From positions 2,108,001 to 2,172,000 of the forward strand of contig NZ_MWFK01000001.1 in NCBI RefSeq assembly GCF_002078175.1: 64,000 nt of DNA. The letters run 5' to 3'. Under the pieces are notes generated by a model. That model was not told the DNA's origin. It searched no databases and saw only the letters and a list, made by a program, of their open reading frames with translations. The position numbers and the translations under genes are program-made. This DNA is from Streptomyces sp. M41(2017). Its GTDB lineage: Bacteria; Actinomycetota; Actinomycetes; Streptomycetales; Streptomycetaceae. Each line of letters begins with the position of its first letter. The first letter of the stretch is position 1. This document shows, one piece after another, positions 1-14,387 of the stretch.

Positions 1-1
1 C

Positions 2-1255
2 TCGCCCCAGCAGGACTACCGTCCGCAGTCGATGGACCGCTCGCCCTACGAGCAGCAGCGCCAGGACTACGACCAGGCGCGCTCGGACTACGACCAGCGC
101 CCGGACCGCCGCGACCTCCAGGACCCCTCCGGCAACGGACAGGTGCGCAGGGGCGGGCCCTCGAGCGGTGCTCCCGGACCGAAGGCGGCGCAGCCCGCGC
201 CAGCGTCGGGTCCGGGCGAGCCCACCGCGCGACTGAACCCGAAGTACCTCTTCGACACGTTCGTGATCGGCGCCTCGAACCGCTTCGCGCACGCCGCCGC
301 GGTGGCCGTCGCCGAGGCGCCGGCGAAGGCGTACAACCCCCTCTTCATCTATGGAGAGTCGGGTCTCGGCAAGACGCACCTGCTGCACGCGATCGGGCAC
401 TACGCGCGCAGCCTCTACCCGGGTACGCGGGTGCGGTACGTGAGCTCGGAGGAGTTCACCAACGAGTTCATCAACTCCATCCGCGACGGCAAGGGCGACA
501 GCTTCCGCAAGCGGTACCGGGAGATGGACATCCTGCTCGTCGACGACATCCAGTTCCTCGCGGACAAGGAGTCGACGCAGGAGGAGTTCTTCCACACCTT
601 CAACACGCTCCACAACGCGAACAAGCAGATCGTGCTCTCCAGCGACCGGCCGCCCAAGCAGCTGGTCACGCTGGAGGACCGCCTGCGGAACCGTTTCGAG
701 TGGGGTCTGATCACGGACGTCCAGCCGCCCGAGCTGGAGACCCGGATCGCCATCCTCCGCAAGAAGGCGGTGCAGGAGCAGCTCAACGCCCCGCCGGAGG
801 TCCTGGAGTTCATCGCCTCGCGGATCTCGCGCAATATCCGCGAGCTTGAGGGGGCGTTGATCCGGGTGACGGCGTTCGCGTCGCTCAACCGGCAGCCGGT
901 GGATCTCGGGCTGACCGAGATCGTCCTCAAGGACCTGATCCCCGGCGGCGAGGACTCGGCACCGGAGATCACGGCGACCGCGATCATGGCGGCGACCGCC
1001 GACTACTTCGGGCTCACGGTGGACGACCTGTGCGGTTCCTCGCGCAGCCGCGTCCTGGTGACGGCGCGCCAGATCGCCATGTACCTGTGCCGTGAGCTGA
1101 CCGATCTGTCGCTGCCGAAGATCGGGGCGCAGTTCGGCGGCCGCGACCACACGACCGTGATGCACGCGGACCGCAAGATCCGCGCGCTGATGGCGGAGCG
1201 CCGCTCCATCTACAACCAGGTCACCGAGCTCACGAACCGCATCAAGAACGGCTGA
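2..1255 (+). CDS. dnaA: Chromosomal replication initiator DnaA (3' part, start outside window)
   Basis: DnaA binds DnaA boxes at oriC, unwinds DNA and loads the replicative helicase. The frame is open from base 2, so the start lies upstream; about 417 residues are visible, whereas Streptomyces DnaA is usually over 600. Seen: a Gln/Asp/Arg-rich end of the long domain II linker, then the AAA+ core with Walker [10 protein letters not shown] (about 353-380), Walker B LLVDDIQF, and domain IV with the DNA-binding signature [15 protein letters not shown] (about 1138-1182). The methionine at base 32 is internal linker and not a real start. The gene is followed by a hairpin at 1284-1316 and then oriC. 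Confidence 0.98.
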   Translation, partial: SPQQDYRPQSMDRSPYEQQRQDYDQARSDYDQRPDRRDLQDPSGNGQVRRGGPSSGAPGPKAAQPAPASGPGEPTARLNPKYLFDTFVIGASNRFAHAAAVAVAEAPAKAYNPLFIYGESGLGKTHLLHAIGHYARSLYPGTRVRYVSSEEFTNEFINSIRDGKGDSFRKRYREMDILLVDDIQFLADKESTQEEFFHTFNTLHNANKQIVLSSDRPPKQLVTLEDRLRNRFEWGLITDVQPPELETRIAILRKKAVQEQLNAPPEVLEFIASRISRNIRELEGALIRVTAFASLNRQPVDLGLTEIVLKDLIPGGEDSAPEITATAIMAATADYFGLTVDDLCGSSRSRVLVTARQIAMYLCRELTDLSLPKIGAQFGGRDHTTVMHADRKIRALMAERRSIYNQVTELTNRIKNG

Positions 1256-1283
1256 CACAGCCGGCCGCAGCACAGCCTGTCGA

Positions 1284-1316
1284 GGGCGCCCCGGAACACA
1301 CCGTCCCGGGGCGCCC
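1284..1316 (+). terminator. Hairpin terminator after dnaA
   Basis: An 11-bp perfect inverted repeat (GGGCGCCCCGG at 1284-1294, CCGGGGCGCCC at 1306-1316) lies 29 bases after the dnaA stop. It has no long T run, as is common in GC-rich actinobacteria. It would separate dnaA transcription from the origin. Confidence 0.65.
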
Positions 1317-2347
1317 TTCGTCGTTCCCGGAGGCTCCGCGGGCGCGGGCGTCGGCTCGGTCACCCGAGAGACAGCGCTCCTCAGCACACCTCCCGGGACC
1401 TGCGGCGCCCCCGTACGAGGGACGCAGAGCCCTTGCCCAGTGGACGCGCGCCTTCCCGGAAGTGCTCTGGACGCGTCCTGCGAGCGCCCGGAAACGCGTT
1501 CCGACGCCTTCTGACGGCCTTTTCGAGGGCTCGGACCGCGCTGTCACCGCTACCGGCCCGACACCTGCTGTTCGAATCCGGGCGGGGTTACGGCCACCCT
1601 CCACAGATTGGGCGACTTTCTGGCGTCCACATCCTGGGGACCGGGAAGTTGTCCAGATCGTGTCCACAGGACAGTCTGTTGAAAGACCATCAGACCAGGT
1701 CAACCGCCTGTGGATTCGTGGACGAAGATTCTCCACAGGCTGTGGACGAAGAAAAGATCCACAGGGTGTGGACCGAGTTGTCCACGGGCGGCCCACAGGC
1801 AGGAGCCCGTTGTCCCCAGCGATCTCCAGCTTCTCCACACCACTGTCCACTGTTCGGCAACGCGACGCGCGATCTCACCGGGTCGAGTGAAAGGCGTCAC
1901 ACCAAGGTGCCTGATTGGGCTGTGGGGAACGGGGGTAAAGCTGGGGACGGCGCTGGGGAGAAGTGGCCTCAGGCTGTGCATCGAGTGTGCAGAACTTTTC
2001 GCCGTCCACAGAGAAGCCTGGTTGTCCACCGTCTCCGCCCACAGGGCCAGTGGACAAAAAACCGCCTCTGAGCTGCGAAAACGGGGTTATCCACGGTTTC
2101 CACAGGCCCTACTACTAAGACCAACTAGAGAGAGCCTGAGAAACGTTTCGAAGACGGGGCTGTGCACAACTCGCTCCCGGCGGCTCGACTGCCGCTCGGT
2201 ACGACTTGACCCCGAGGGGCACCGACTGTCAGCGCGGTGCGTCAGACTGGTCCCCGGTGTCCTTCCCCTCACAGGACCGAACGACACCGAGTCAGACGAC
2301 GAAGGCCAGCAGGGCGAGAGCGCCGGCAACAGACGGAGGCGGCAACG
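1317..2347. other. oriC: Chromosomal origin oriC with multiple DnaA boxes
   Basis: The gene-free spacer between dnaA and dnaN is the standard Streptomyces oriC. I count about 19 DnaA-box-like 9-mers (Streptomyces consensus TTGTCCACA) in both orientations. Forward: 1597, 1623, 1649 (TTGTCCAGA), 1660 (GTGTCCACA), 1729 (TTCTCCACA), 1755, 1778 (TTGTCCACG), 1810 (TTGTCCCCA), 1831 (TTCTCCACA), 1843, 2002 (CCGTCCACA), 2022 (TTGTCCACC), 2087 (TTATCCACG), 2096. Reverse: 1709, 1741 (TGTGGACGA), 1767, 1921 (TGTGGGGAA), 2049 (AGTGGACAA). They form two groups, 1597-1851 and 1921-2104. No 9/9 match to the consensus was found. Open frames across it read through the boxes and are spurious. Confidence 0.95.
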
Positions 2348-3478
2348 GTGAAGATCCGGGTGGAACGCGACGTACTCGCGGAGGCAGTGGCCTGGGCGGC
2401 ACGCAGCCTCCCGGCCCGTCCGCCGGCTCCTGTGCTCGCCGGCCTCCTTCTGAGGGCCGAGGAGGGCGCCCTGAGCCTCTCCAGCTTCGACTACGAGGTC
2501 TCGGCGCGGGTCTCCGTGGACGCGGAGATCGACGAAGAGGGCACGGTCCTCGTGTCCGGCCGTCTCCTCGCCGACATCTGCCGTGCGCTCCCCAACAGGC
2601 CGGTGGAGATTTCCACAGACGGTGTACGGGCGACCGTGGTCTGCGGCTCCTCGCGCTTCACCCTCCACACCCTGCCTGTGGAGGAGTACCCGGCGCTGCC
2701 GCAGATGCCGTCGGCGACCGGTACCGTCCCCGGTGAGGTCTTCGCCTCCGCCGCCGCTCAGGTGGCCATCGCCGCCGGGCGCGACGACACGCTGCCCGTC
2801 CTCACCGGTGTGCGGATCGAGATCGAGGGCGACACCGTCACCCTGGCCTCCACCGACCGCTACCGCTTCGCGGTCCGCGAGTTCCTGTGGAAGCCGGAGA
2901 ACCCCGAGGCGTCCGCGGTGGCCCTGGTGCCCGCCAAGACGCTCCTGGACACCGCCAAGGCCCTCACGAGCGGCGACAGCGTCATCCTGGCGCTCTCCGG
3001 CTCCGGCGCGGGCGAGGGCCTCATCGGCTTCGAGGGCGCCGGCCGGCGGACGACCACCCGTCTGCTCGAAGGCGACCTCCCGAAGTACCGCTCGCTGTTC
3101 CCGACCGAGTTCAACTCGATCGCCGTCATCGAGACCGCCCCGTTCGTGGAGGCCGTCAAGCGCGTGGCCCTCGTCGCCGAGCGGAACACCCCGGTGCGGC
3201 TGAGCTTCGAGCAGGGCGTGCTGATCCTCGAAGCCGGTTCCAGTGACGACGCACAGGCTGTGGAAAGGGTCGACGCGCAGCTTGAGGGCGACGACGTCTC
3301 GATCGCCTTCAACCCGACGTTCCTGCTCGACGGCCTGAGCGCCATCGACTCGCCGGTGGCCCAGCTGTCGTTCACGACGTCCACGAAGCCCGCGCTGCTG
3401 AGCGGCAAGCCCGCCCTGGACGCCGAGGCAGACGAGGCCTACAAGTACCTGATCATGCCGGTCCGCCTCTCCGGCTGA
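2348..3478 (+). CDS. dnaN: DNA polymerase III beta sliding clamp
   Basis: The 376-residue clamp tethers the replicative polymerase to DNA; length is normal for the family. The GTG at 2348 is chosen because GGAGGC sits at 2335-2340 and the protein then begins VKIRVERDVLAEAVAW, the usual N-terminus; the longer open frame from 2237 would run back into oriC. Three clamp domains can be followed, ending in the typical C-terminus YKYLIMPVRLSG. It lies directly downstream of oriC and is followed by a hairpin at 3486-3515, so it appears to be its own transcription unit. Confidence 0.97.
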   Translation: MKIRVERDVLAEAVAWAARSLPARPPAPVLAGLLLRAEEGALSLSSFDYEVSARVSVDAEIDEEGTVLVSGRLLADICRALPNRPVEISTDGVRATVVCGSSRFTLHTLPVEEYPALPQMPSATGTVPGEVFASAAAQVAIAAGRDDTLPVLTGVRIEIEGDTVTLASTDRYRFAVREFLWKPENPEASAVALVPAKTLLDTAKALTSGDSVILALSGSGAGEGLIGFEGAGRRTTTRLLEGDLPKYRSLFPTEFNSIAVIETAPFVEAVKRVALVAERNTPVRLSFEQGVLILEAGSSDDAQAVERVDAQLEGDDVSIAFNPTFLLDGLSAIDSPVAQLSFTTSTKPALLSGKPALDAEADEAYKYLIMPVRLSG

Positions 3479-3485
3479 CCCCCGG

Positions 3486-3515
3486 AGCCCGCCGGTCCTC
3501 AGGGGTCGGCGGGCT
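3486..3515 (+). terminator. Hairpin terminator after dnaN
   Basis: A 9-bp inverted repeat, AGCCCGCCG (3486-3494) and CGGCGGGCT (3507-3515), begins seven bases after the dnaN stop. There is no T run. Confidence 0.6.
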
Positions 3516-3669
3516 GCACCGCGGACGGAGTACACGTCTGAGCGGCTATGCCCCCAGATGCGCAGGTGTTCCCCCGGTGCCCGAAAGGCGTGGGTGGTAC
3601 CCCCAGGTCTAGGCTCGGACCAGGTACGAGAGTGCCCTCACGCCACGTCGCAACCCTAAGGAACAACTG

Positions 3670-4545
3670 ATGGAGCTCGGTCTCGTCGGCCTCGGCAAGA
3701 TGGGCGGCAACATGCGCGAGCGGATCCGCCGCGCAGGCCACACCGTCATCGGATACGACCGCAACCCGGACCTCGCCGACGTCCACAGCCTGGAAGAACT
3801 CGTGGGCAGGCTCAAGGGCCCCCGCGTGGTGTGGGTCATGGTCCCGGCCGGTGCCGCGACCCAGGCCACCATCGACGAGCTGGCCGCTGTGCTGGAGCCC
3901 GGCGATGTCGTGGTGGACGGCGGCAACTCCCGCTGGACGGACGACGAGAAGCACGCCGTCGAGCTGGGCATCAAGGGCATCGGCTTCGTCGACTGCGGCG
4001 TCTCCGGCGGTGTCTGGGGCCTGAAGAACGGCTACGCGCTGATGTACGGCGGCACCCCCGAGAACGTCGAGAAGGTGCAGCCGATCTTCGACGCGCTGAA
4101 GCCGGAGGGCGACTTCGGTTCGGTGCACGCCGGCAAGGTCGGCGCGGGCCACTTCGCGAAGATGGTCCACAACGGCATCGAGTACGCCATGATGCAGGCC
4201 TACGCCGAGGGCTGGGAGCTGCTGGAGAAGGTCGACTCCGTCACGGACGTCCGTGAGGTCTTCCGCTCCTGGCAGGAGGGCACCGTCATCCGCTCCTGGC
4301 TGCTCGACCTCGCCGTCAACGCGCTGGACGAGGACGAGCACCTCGACAAGCTCAGGGGCTTCGCACAGGACTCCGGCGAGGGCCGGTGGACGGTGGAGGC
4401 CGCCATCGACAACGCGGTGCCGCTCCCCGCGATCACCGCGTCGCTCTTCGCCCGCTTCGCCTCGCGGCAGGACGACTCGCCGCAGATGAAGATGATCGCC
4501 GCGCTGCGCAACCAGTTCGGCGGCCACGCCGTCGAGAAGGCCTGA
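3670..4545 (+). CDS. gnd: 6-phosphogluconate dehydrogenase, decarboxylating (short GntZ/YqeC type)
   Basis: Oxidises 6-phosphogluconate to ribulose 5-phosphate and CO2 in the pentose phosphate pathway. At 291 residues it is the short form common beside actinobacterial dnaN, not the 470-residue enterobacterial form. Seen: the N-terminal dinucleotide motif GLGKMGGNM (residues about 6-14), the substrate signature VVDGGNSRW, and the catalytic region HFAKMVHNGIEY. AAGGA lies about 8 bases before the ATG. The short forms are often NAD-dependent, but I cannot decide cofactor use from sequence alone. Its place between dnaN and recF is conserved in Streptomyces. Confidence 0.93.
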   Translation: MELGLVGLGKMGGNMRERIRRAGHTVIGYDRNPDLADVHSLEELVGRLKGPRVVWVMVPAGAATQATIDELAAVLEPGDVVVDGGNSRWTDDEKHAVELGIKGIGFVDCGVSGGVWGLKNGYALMYGGTPENVEKVQPIFDALKPEGDFGSVHAGKVGAGHFAKMVHNGIEYAMMQAYAEGWELLEKVDSVTDVREVFRSWQEGTVIRSWLLDLAVNALDEDEHLDKLRGFAQDSGEGRWTVEAAIDNAVPLPAITASLFARFASRQDDSPQMKMIAALRNQFGGHAVEKA

Positions 4546-4558
4546 TCGACACCCCGGG

Positions 4559-4591
4559 TTCTCCACACCCGGGGTGACCCGGTTGTCCACA
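4559..4591. promoter_or_regulatory. Two DnaA boxes upstream of recF
   Basis: TTCTCCACA at 4559-4567 and a perfect TTGTCCACA at 4583-4591 lie in the 131-base gnd-recF spacer, 86 bases before recF. The second is a 9/9 match, better than any box I found inside oriC. This suggests DnaA binding at the recF promoter. Confidence 0.7.
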
Positions 4592-4676
4592 ACTGGGGAA
4601 AGAACTTGGGGACCGGGGAGACCCGGACCCTGGGCAGAACCCGAAACACCACGCTGGGGGAGGTCGGCGAACGACC

Positions 4677-5801
4677 ATGCACGTCACGCATCTGTCGCTG
4701 GCCGACTTCCGCTCGTACGCCCGGGTCGAGGTTCCGCTCGACCCGGGCGTCACCGCGTTCGTCGGCCCCAACGGACAGGGCAAGACGAACCTGGTCGAGG
4801 CCGTCGGCTACCTCGCCTCTCTCGGCAGCCACCGCGTCTCCTCCGACGCGCCGCTGGTCCGCATGGGCGCCGAGCGGGCGATCATCCGGGCCAACGTCCG
4901 GCAGGGCGAGCGCCAGCAGCTCATCGAGCTAGAGCTGAACCCCGGCAAGGCCAATCGCGCCCGCATCAACAGGTCCTCGCAGGTCAGGCCCCGTGACGTG
5001 CTCGGTATCGTGCGCACGGTGCTGTTCGCGCCCGAGGACCTCGCCCTCGTCAAGGGCGACCCCGGCGAGCGGCGCCGCTTCCTGGACGAGCTGATCACCG
5101 CGCGCTCCCCGCGCATGGCGGGCGTCCGCTCCGACTACGACCGCGTCCTCAAGCAGCGCAACACCCTCCTGAAGTCGGCCGCGCTGGCCCGTCGGCACGG
5201 CGGCCGCACCATGGACCTCTCCACCCTCGACGTGTGGGACCAGCACCTCGCGCGCGTGGGCGCCGAACTGCTCGCCCAGCGCCTCGACCTGGTCGCCGCG
5301 GTCCAGCCGCTGGCCGACAAGGCGTACGAGCAGCTGGCCCCCGGCGGCGGCCCCGTCTCCCTGGAGTACAAGGCGTCCTCGCCCGGCATCGTGGGCCACG
5401 CGCGCGAGGAGCTCTTCGCCCAGCTGATCGCGGCCCTGGAGGAGTCCCGCAAGTCCGAGATCGAGCGCGGCGTGACCCTCGTGGGCCCCCACCGCGACGA
5501 CCTCGTGCTCAAGCTCGGCCAGCTGCCTGCCAAGGGATACGCGTCCCACGGCGAGTCCTGGTCCTACGCGCTGGCGCTGCGCCTGGCCTCGTACGACCTG
5601 CTCCGCGCCGAGGGCAACGAACCCGTGCTGGTGCTCGACGACGTCTTCGCCGAGCTGGACAGCCGCAGGCGCGAGCGGCTCGCGGAACTCGTCGCGCCGG
5701 GCGAGCAGGTGCTGGTGACGGCAGCCGTGGACGACGACGTGCCGGGGGTCCTGAGCGGGGCGCGGTACGCGGTGTCCGAGGGCACGGTGGAGCGCGTATG
5801 A
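4677..5801 (+). CDS. recF: DNA replication and repair protein RecF
   Basis: SMC-like ATPase that helps load RecA at single-stranded gaps. 374 residues, normal length. Seen: Walker [10 protein letters not shown] (residues about 29-37), the ABC signature region around [18 protein letters not shown] (about 290-307), and Walker [19 protein letters not shown]. The start follows the spacer with DnaA boxes. Its stop overlaps the next start (ATGA at 5798-5801), so recF and the DUF721 gene are translationally coupled. Confidence 0.97.
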   Translation: MHVTHLSLADFRSYARVEVPLDPGVTAFVGPNGQGKTNLVEAVGYLASLGSHRVSSDAPLVRMGAERAIIRANVRQGERQQLIELELNPGKANRARINRSSQVRPRDVLGIVRTVLFAPEDLALVKGDPGERRRFLDELITARSPRMAGVRSDYDRVLKQRNTLLKSAALARRHGGRTMDLSTLDVWDQHLARVGAELLAQRLDLVAAVQPLADKAYEQLAPGGGPVSLEYKASSPGIVGHAREELFAQLIAALEESRKSEIERGVTLVGPHRDDLVLKLGQLPAKGYASHGESWSYALALRLASYDLLRAEGNEPVLVLDDVFAELDSRRRERLAELVAPGEQVLVTAAVDDDVPGVLSGARYAVSEGTVERV

Positions 5802-6373
5802 CGGAAAACACATCGGGAGCGGGTGCCGAGGGCGGGTCCGCGGACGCCGTCCCCAAGAAGACCCCCGAACCGTCCGGCGTCGACCTCGCGCGCGTGGCGC
5901 TGCGCGCGGCGAAAGAGCAGGCACGCGCGCGTGGGGACGCGGCCCAGCAGAAGAAGCAGGCCCGCCGGGGTGGCGGCCTGCGCTCCGGCTCCGGCGCCGA
6001 CGGCCGCGACCCCATGGCGCTGGGCGCCGCCATCAACCGGCTGCTCACCGAGCGCGGCTGGGAGACCCCGGCCGCGGTGGGCGGCGTGATGGGGCGCTGG
6101 CCGCAGATCGTCGGCGAGGACCTGGCCAAGCACTGCGTCCCGCTGCGCTACGACGAGGATCCGGCCGAACGGGTCCTGACCGTGCAGTGCGACTCGACCG
6201 CCTGGGCGACCCAGCTGCGCCTGCTGGCCCCCCAGCTCGTCGCCCGGCTCAACCAGGACCTCGGCCACGGCGCCGTCCGCCTGATCAAGGTCCTGGGCCC
6301 CAACGGGCCCGCCCGCCGCTACGGGCCCCTGCGCGCCCCCGGCAGCAAAGGTCCCGGCGACACCTACGGATGA
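5798..6373 (+). CDS. DUF721 family protein (DciA-like)
   Basis: 191 residues, starting at the ATG of ATGA overlapping the recF stop. The first 80 residues are Lys/Arg/Ala-rich and low complexity; the DUF721 core is about residues 70-175 ([19 protein letters not shown], then [21 protein letters not shown]). DUF721 includes DciA, a protein that loads or recruits replicative helicase in many bacteria lacking DnaC; its conserved place between recF and gyrB fits a replication role. Function in this organism is inferred from family and position. Confidence 0.88.
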   Translation: MTENTSGAGAEGGSADAVPKKTPEPSGVDLARVALRAAKEQARARGDAAQQKKQARRGGGLRSGSGADGRDPMALGAAINRLLTERGWETPAAVGGVMGRWPQIVGEDLAKHCVPLRYDEDPAERVLTVQCDSTAWATQLRLLAPQLVARLNQDLGHGAVRLIKVLGPNGPARRYGPLRAPGSKGPGDTYG

Positions 6374-9023
<2,650 letters not shown>

Positions 9024-9065
9024 GTCGGTCTCAGCTGACCGCGTCAGAAAGGATCTTCACCAGCA

Positions 9066-11657
<2,592 letters not shown>

Positions 11658-11676
11658 CGCGAGGAGTGAGTTCATC

Positions 11677-12396
11677 GTGAGCGGAGCCACGGGCGCCGGA
11701 TCGACCGGCACGGAAACGGACGGCGGCCGTGGCCCCGCCATCGAGGGGGACGACTCCCATGACTCTCATGGATCCCAGGGGGGAACTGTGACGGACACCC
11801 GAGGCCAGCAGGCCCAGCAGTACGCGGGCGGGCAGGCGGCCCCGGCCGGGGCGACCTCGGCGCCGAGCGCGCCGGGGGCGGGACCGGCAGGGCCGGGTTC
11901 ACCGCTGCCGGGCGAGCGGAACGGGCAGCAGCCCGCCCAGCCGTATCACCCGCCGCAGGCGTACCCGGCGCAGGCGCCTTCGGGCGCGGTTCGCCGGCCA
12001 CGCACCGGCGCCCGGACCACGCCGCGCACCCGCAAGGCACGGCTGCGGGTGGCCAAGGCCGACCCGTGGTCGGTGATGAAGGTCAGCTTCCTGCTCTCCA
12101 TCGCGCTCGGCATCTGCACGATCGTGGCGGCCGCCGTGCTGTGGATGGTCATGGACGCCATGGGCGTCTTCTCGACCGTCGGCGGCACGATCTCCGAGGC
12201 GACGGGCTCGAACGAGTCGAACGGCTTCGACCTGCAGTCGTTCCTCTCGCTGCCGCACGTCCTGATGTTCACGTCGATCATCGCGGTCATCGACGTCGTC
12301 CTCGCGACGGCTCTCGCGACCCTCGGCGCGTTCATCTACAACCTCTCCGCCGGCTTCGTCGGCGGCGTCGAGCTGACCCTCGCCGAGGACGAGTGA
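11677..12396 (+). CDS. DUF3566 domain membrane protein
   Basis: 239 residues from the GTG at 11677, which has GAGGAG about 10 bases upstream; a second GTG at 11787 is possible. The first 120 residues are Ala/Gly/Pro/Gln-rich and disordered. The DUF3566 domain (about 120-239) carries two membrane segments, VMKVSFLLSIALGICTIVAA and VLMFTSIIAVIDVVLATALA. The family occurs just after gyrA in actinobacteria, including mycobacteria. Function is unknown; a cell-envelope or division role has been suggested by context only. It starts 19 bases after gyrA, so it is probably in the gyrBA transcript. Confidence 0.85.
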   Translation: MSGATGAGSTGTETDGGRGPAIEGDDSHDSHGSQGGTVTDTRGQQAQQYAGGQAAPAGATSAPSAPGAGPAGPGSPLPGERNGQQPAQPYHPPQAYPAQAPSGAVRRPRTGARTTPRTRKARLRVAKADPWSVMKVSFLLSIALGICTIVAAAVLWMVMDAMGVFSTVGGTISEATGSNESNGFDLQSFLSLPHVLMFTSIIAVIDVVLATALATLGAFIYNLSAGFVGGVELTLAEDE

Positions 12397-12428
12397 GGGC
12401 CCTCTCAAACGGCCTCTGACTATCGATT

Positions 12429-12457
12429 TTGGGACTGGCCACGTCGTGCGCTAATCT
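12429..12457 (+). promoter_or_regulatory. Promoter of tRNA-Ile
   Basis: TTGGGA at 12429-12434 and TAATCT at 12452-12457 are 17 bases apart and stand 40 bases before the tRNA. The decamer GCTAATCTTC recurs upstream of tRNA-Leu at 36001-36010, which supports a housekeeping-sigma promoter. Confidence 0.6.
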
Positions 12458-12497
12458 TCAGAGGTCAGCGCGCGGGACACACACCGCAAAGCGCGGC

Positions 12498-12571
12498 GGG
12501 GCTATAGCTCAGTTGGTTAGAGCGCATCCCTGATAAGGATGAGGCCACAGGTTCAAATCCTGTTAGCCCCA
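12498..12571 (+). tRNA. tRNA-Ile (anticodon GAT)
   Basis: A 74-base cloverleaf. The acceptor stem is GGGGCTA with TAGCCCC and discriminator A at 12571; the D arm AGCTCAGTTGGTTAGAGC and T arm GTTCAAATC are normal; the anticodon GAT is at 12532-12534. No 3' CCA is encoded. It is followed by a strong terminator. Confidence 0.97.
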
Positions 12572-12580
12572 CAGCATCAA

Positions 12581-12608
12581 GACCCCCAACCGGTCCCGGT
12601 TGGGGGTC
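12581..12608 (+). terminator. Terminator of tRNA-Ile
   Basis: A 13-base inverted repeat (12581-12593 with 12596-12608), GC-rich, followed by TTTG. It starts 10 bases after the tRNA. Confidence 0.85.
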
Positions 12609-13273
12609 TTTGCGTCGCGCGGACGGGCGTTGTGGCGCGCTGCGCCGGGGCTTCAGGAAGTGCGGACGCCGGGCCCCTGAGGCTGCGCACGGACGTCCAG
12701 TGCAAGCACGGTCCTGCTGCTGCCGCCGCTGCGCTGTGCGACATGGCCGGCGCCGCCGCGGTCTTCGCCGTCGTCGTCACCGGGGGCTGCAGGGGACCCC
12801 ACATCGGACGCCGTGCGGGCGCGGCGTACGGCTTCGTCCTGGTGGGGCGACGGTGCGCTCGGATGCCGGCCATAGGGTGATACGTGAAAGGCCCGGCAAC
12901 TCGTGGGAGTCGCCGGGCCTTTGCCCTGGGTGCTTTGTACGCAAGTTCGCCGCTACGTCAGGGAGTCTGCGGGGGCTGCCGTGCAGGGTGAGGTCGGTGG
13001 ATGGGCGCAGCTGGGAAAGAGAGCAGCACTGATCGGCGCTGGAGGGCGCGGCAAGGTGCTGAGGGTGTTGATAAAGGGCGGTGCCGAAGAAGAAGGAGTA
13101 CGTGAGGCGGGAAGCTGGGGGCGCCAGGTTCGAGGAAGGGCCAGGGGCGACGCTCAGGCAGGGACGGTGTCCCCTACGCGGTGCTGTCCTTGGTTCCCGC
13201 ACTCGTTCTCGGACCGGCTCTCGTACGGTGTCGTGCCCCGTACGGTCTCAACCCCGTGTTCGTGGCGCGCTGG
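12609..13273. other. Gene-poor spacer with one bidirectional terminator
   Basis: About 665 bases with only shadow frames; the candidates have no ribosome-binding site or recognisable product. One clear structure stands out: AAAGGCCCGGC (12887-12897) and GCCGGGCCTTT (12912-12922), an 11-bp stem flanked by A and T that would terminate on both strands. Otherwise I see nothing. Confidence 0.5.
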
Positions 13274-13702
13274 TCAGCGCTGGAGGGGCACCGGAGCCCT
13301 GAGGGGCGCGATCGGGGCCGTGTCGGTCGCCGCGAGGGTCGCGGGGTCGGAGCAGGCCGTGGGATCGCTCAGTCCTTCCGCCTCGGCCATTCCCTCCGTC
13401 TCGCTGAGGGCGGCGCTGTCCGTCGCGTCCTCCTCGGCCGGCGCGCGGTGGCGGCAGCTCGGCGAGGAGCCGTGGGCCTCGGCGCGGATCCGTTGCTTCA
13501 TCGTCGGGGGGAGTGCCCGGCTGAAGGACAGGGTCCAGGGGGAGGCCGCCGGGGCGGTCACGGTGGCCTCGGTGTTGCGGGCCGGGATGGCCTGGGGTAC
13601 CGCGGCGGCCGCGGTGGTGGTGATGAGTCCGAGCGTCGTGCACAGAGCCAGGAACGCGGTGACGATCACGGTCCACAGCTTCATGACCTTGTTCTGGGTC
13701 AT
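13274..13702 (-). CDS. DUF6344-like small exported protein
   Basis: 142 residues. A charged start (MTQNKVMKLW) leads into a hydrophobic stretch TVIVTAFLALCTTLGLITTT ending in Ala-rich sequence, so a signal peptide or signal anchor is likely. The rest is low-complexity Ala/Pro/Ser/Glu. It resembles a Streptomyces-only family (DUF6344, recognised from its N-terminus) without known function. GAGGGG precedes the ATG. It is transcribed divergently from the DLW-39 gene. No catalytic motif is visible. Confidence 0.65.
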   Translation of the reverse strand: MTQNKVMKLWTVIVTAFLALCTTLGLITTTAAAAVPQAIPARNTEATVTAPAASPWTLSFSRALPPTMKQRIRAEAHGSSPSCRHRAPAEEDATDSAALSETEGMAEAEGLSDPTACSDPATLAATDTAPIAPLRAPVPLQR

Positions 13703-14029
13703 GGCCCCTCACTTTCGGGTCAGGCGATTTGCGTACTTTCCTCATGATGTGTATGCGGACCGCGAAGTGGTGGACCGACGCCCGTGGCGCGTCGATGTTC
13801 AGATGAACACCACCCGGATGGCCGCAAGAGACCGGGAAAGTCCCTAGATGCCACCGAAAGTCACTTTCTGTGACATGTGATCACCCTCAGATCGGGACGG
13901 TCAGGTCCGGTCCTACCGCCGCTCTCAGGGCCGGAGTTGAGGGCGGAACCAGGTCACCGATCGGTATCGGTCGGTGTGTATAGTCGGGCGCCAGAAGTCC
14001 CCCACGTCAACGAAAGACGAGGTCTCGCG
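13703..14029. other. Divergent spacer with candidate promoter for the DLW-39 gene
   Basis: 327 bases. TATAGT at 13979-13984 is a good -10 element for the gene at 14030. Over its -35 region lies the repeat ACCGATCGGT (13956-13965) followed by two further TCGGT copies, a possible operator. A small inverted repeat GAAAG-TCA-CTTTC is at 13856-13868. Confidence 0.4.
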
Positions 14030-14158
14030 GTGAAGAAGCTTCTCCTGGTCGCACTGGCCGCCATCGGCGGGCTCCTCGTGTACCGCCAGATCCAGGCGGA
14101 TCGCGCCGAGCAGGATCTGTGGACGGAGGCGACCGACTCCGTGCCTACGGGTTCGTGA
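14030..14158 (+). CDS. DLW-39 family small membrane protein
   Basis: 42 residues from the GTG at 14030. One N-terminal membrane helix (KKLLLVALAAIGGLLVYR) and a short tail with the family's Asp-Leu-Trp (QDLWTEATD, about residues 28-36). DLW-39 proteins are tiny actinobacterial proteins of unknown function, usually found near the gyrA end of the origin region, as here. A terminator follows at 14183-14210. Confidence 0.82.
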   Translation: MKKLLLVALAAIGGLLVYRQIQADRAEQDLWTEATDSVPTGS

Positions 14159-14182
14159 GTACCGACAACAGTCTCAGAGCAG

Positions 14183-14210
14183 ACCCCGGCCGCCCTGGTG
14201 GTCGGGGTTT
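14183..14210 (+). terminator. Terminator of the DLW-39 gene
   Basis: ACCCCGGCC (14183-14191) pairs with GGTCGGGGT (from 14200), using one G-T pair, and is followed by TTTTG. It starts 24 bases after the stop. Confidence 0.75.
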
Positions 14211-14387
14211 TGTGTTGTCCGGGGGGCCCTCCGGTTGCCGGAAGCAAGCGGACGGGATGCCGGGGCAACGGTTGACCGTCGTACGGCCGTTCCCTTTCGG
14301 CCGCTCCCCGGAATAGCCCGGGTGCGGCCGTGGCCGAGGGGGCAGGATGGGGCCACGCCAGGGGGCTACGACGAGGGGTGGCGCGTG

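Noticed and set aside
32..1255. Methionine at base 32 as the dnaA start
   Set aside because: The frame is open to the window edge and the preceding codons continue the domain II linker; DnaA would be about 200 residues too short.
1433..2351. Several open frames across the dnaA-dnaN spacer
   Set aside because: They read through the DnaA boxes of oriC and have no start signals.
12577..12873. A 98-codon minus-strand frame after tRNA-Ile
   Set aside because: It runs through the tRNA terminator, has no ribosome-binding site and no recognisable product.
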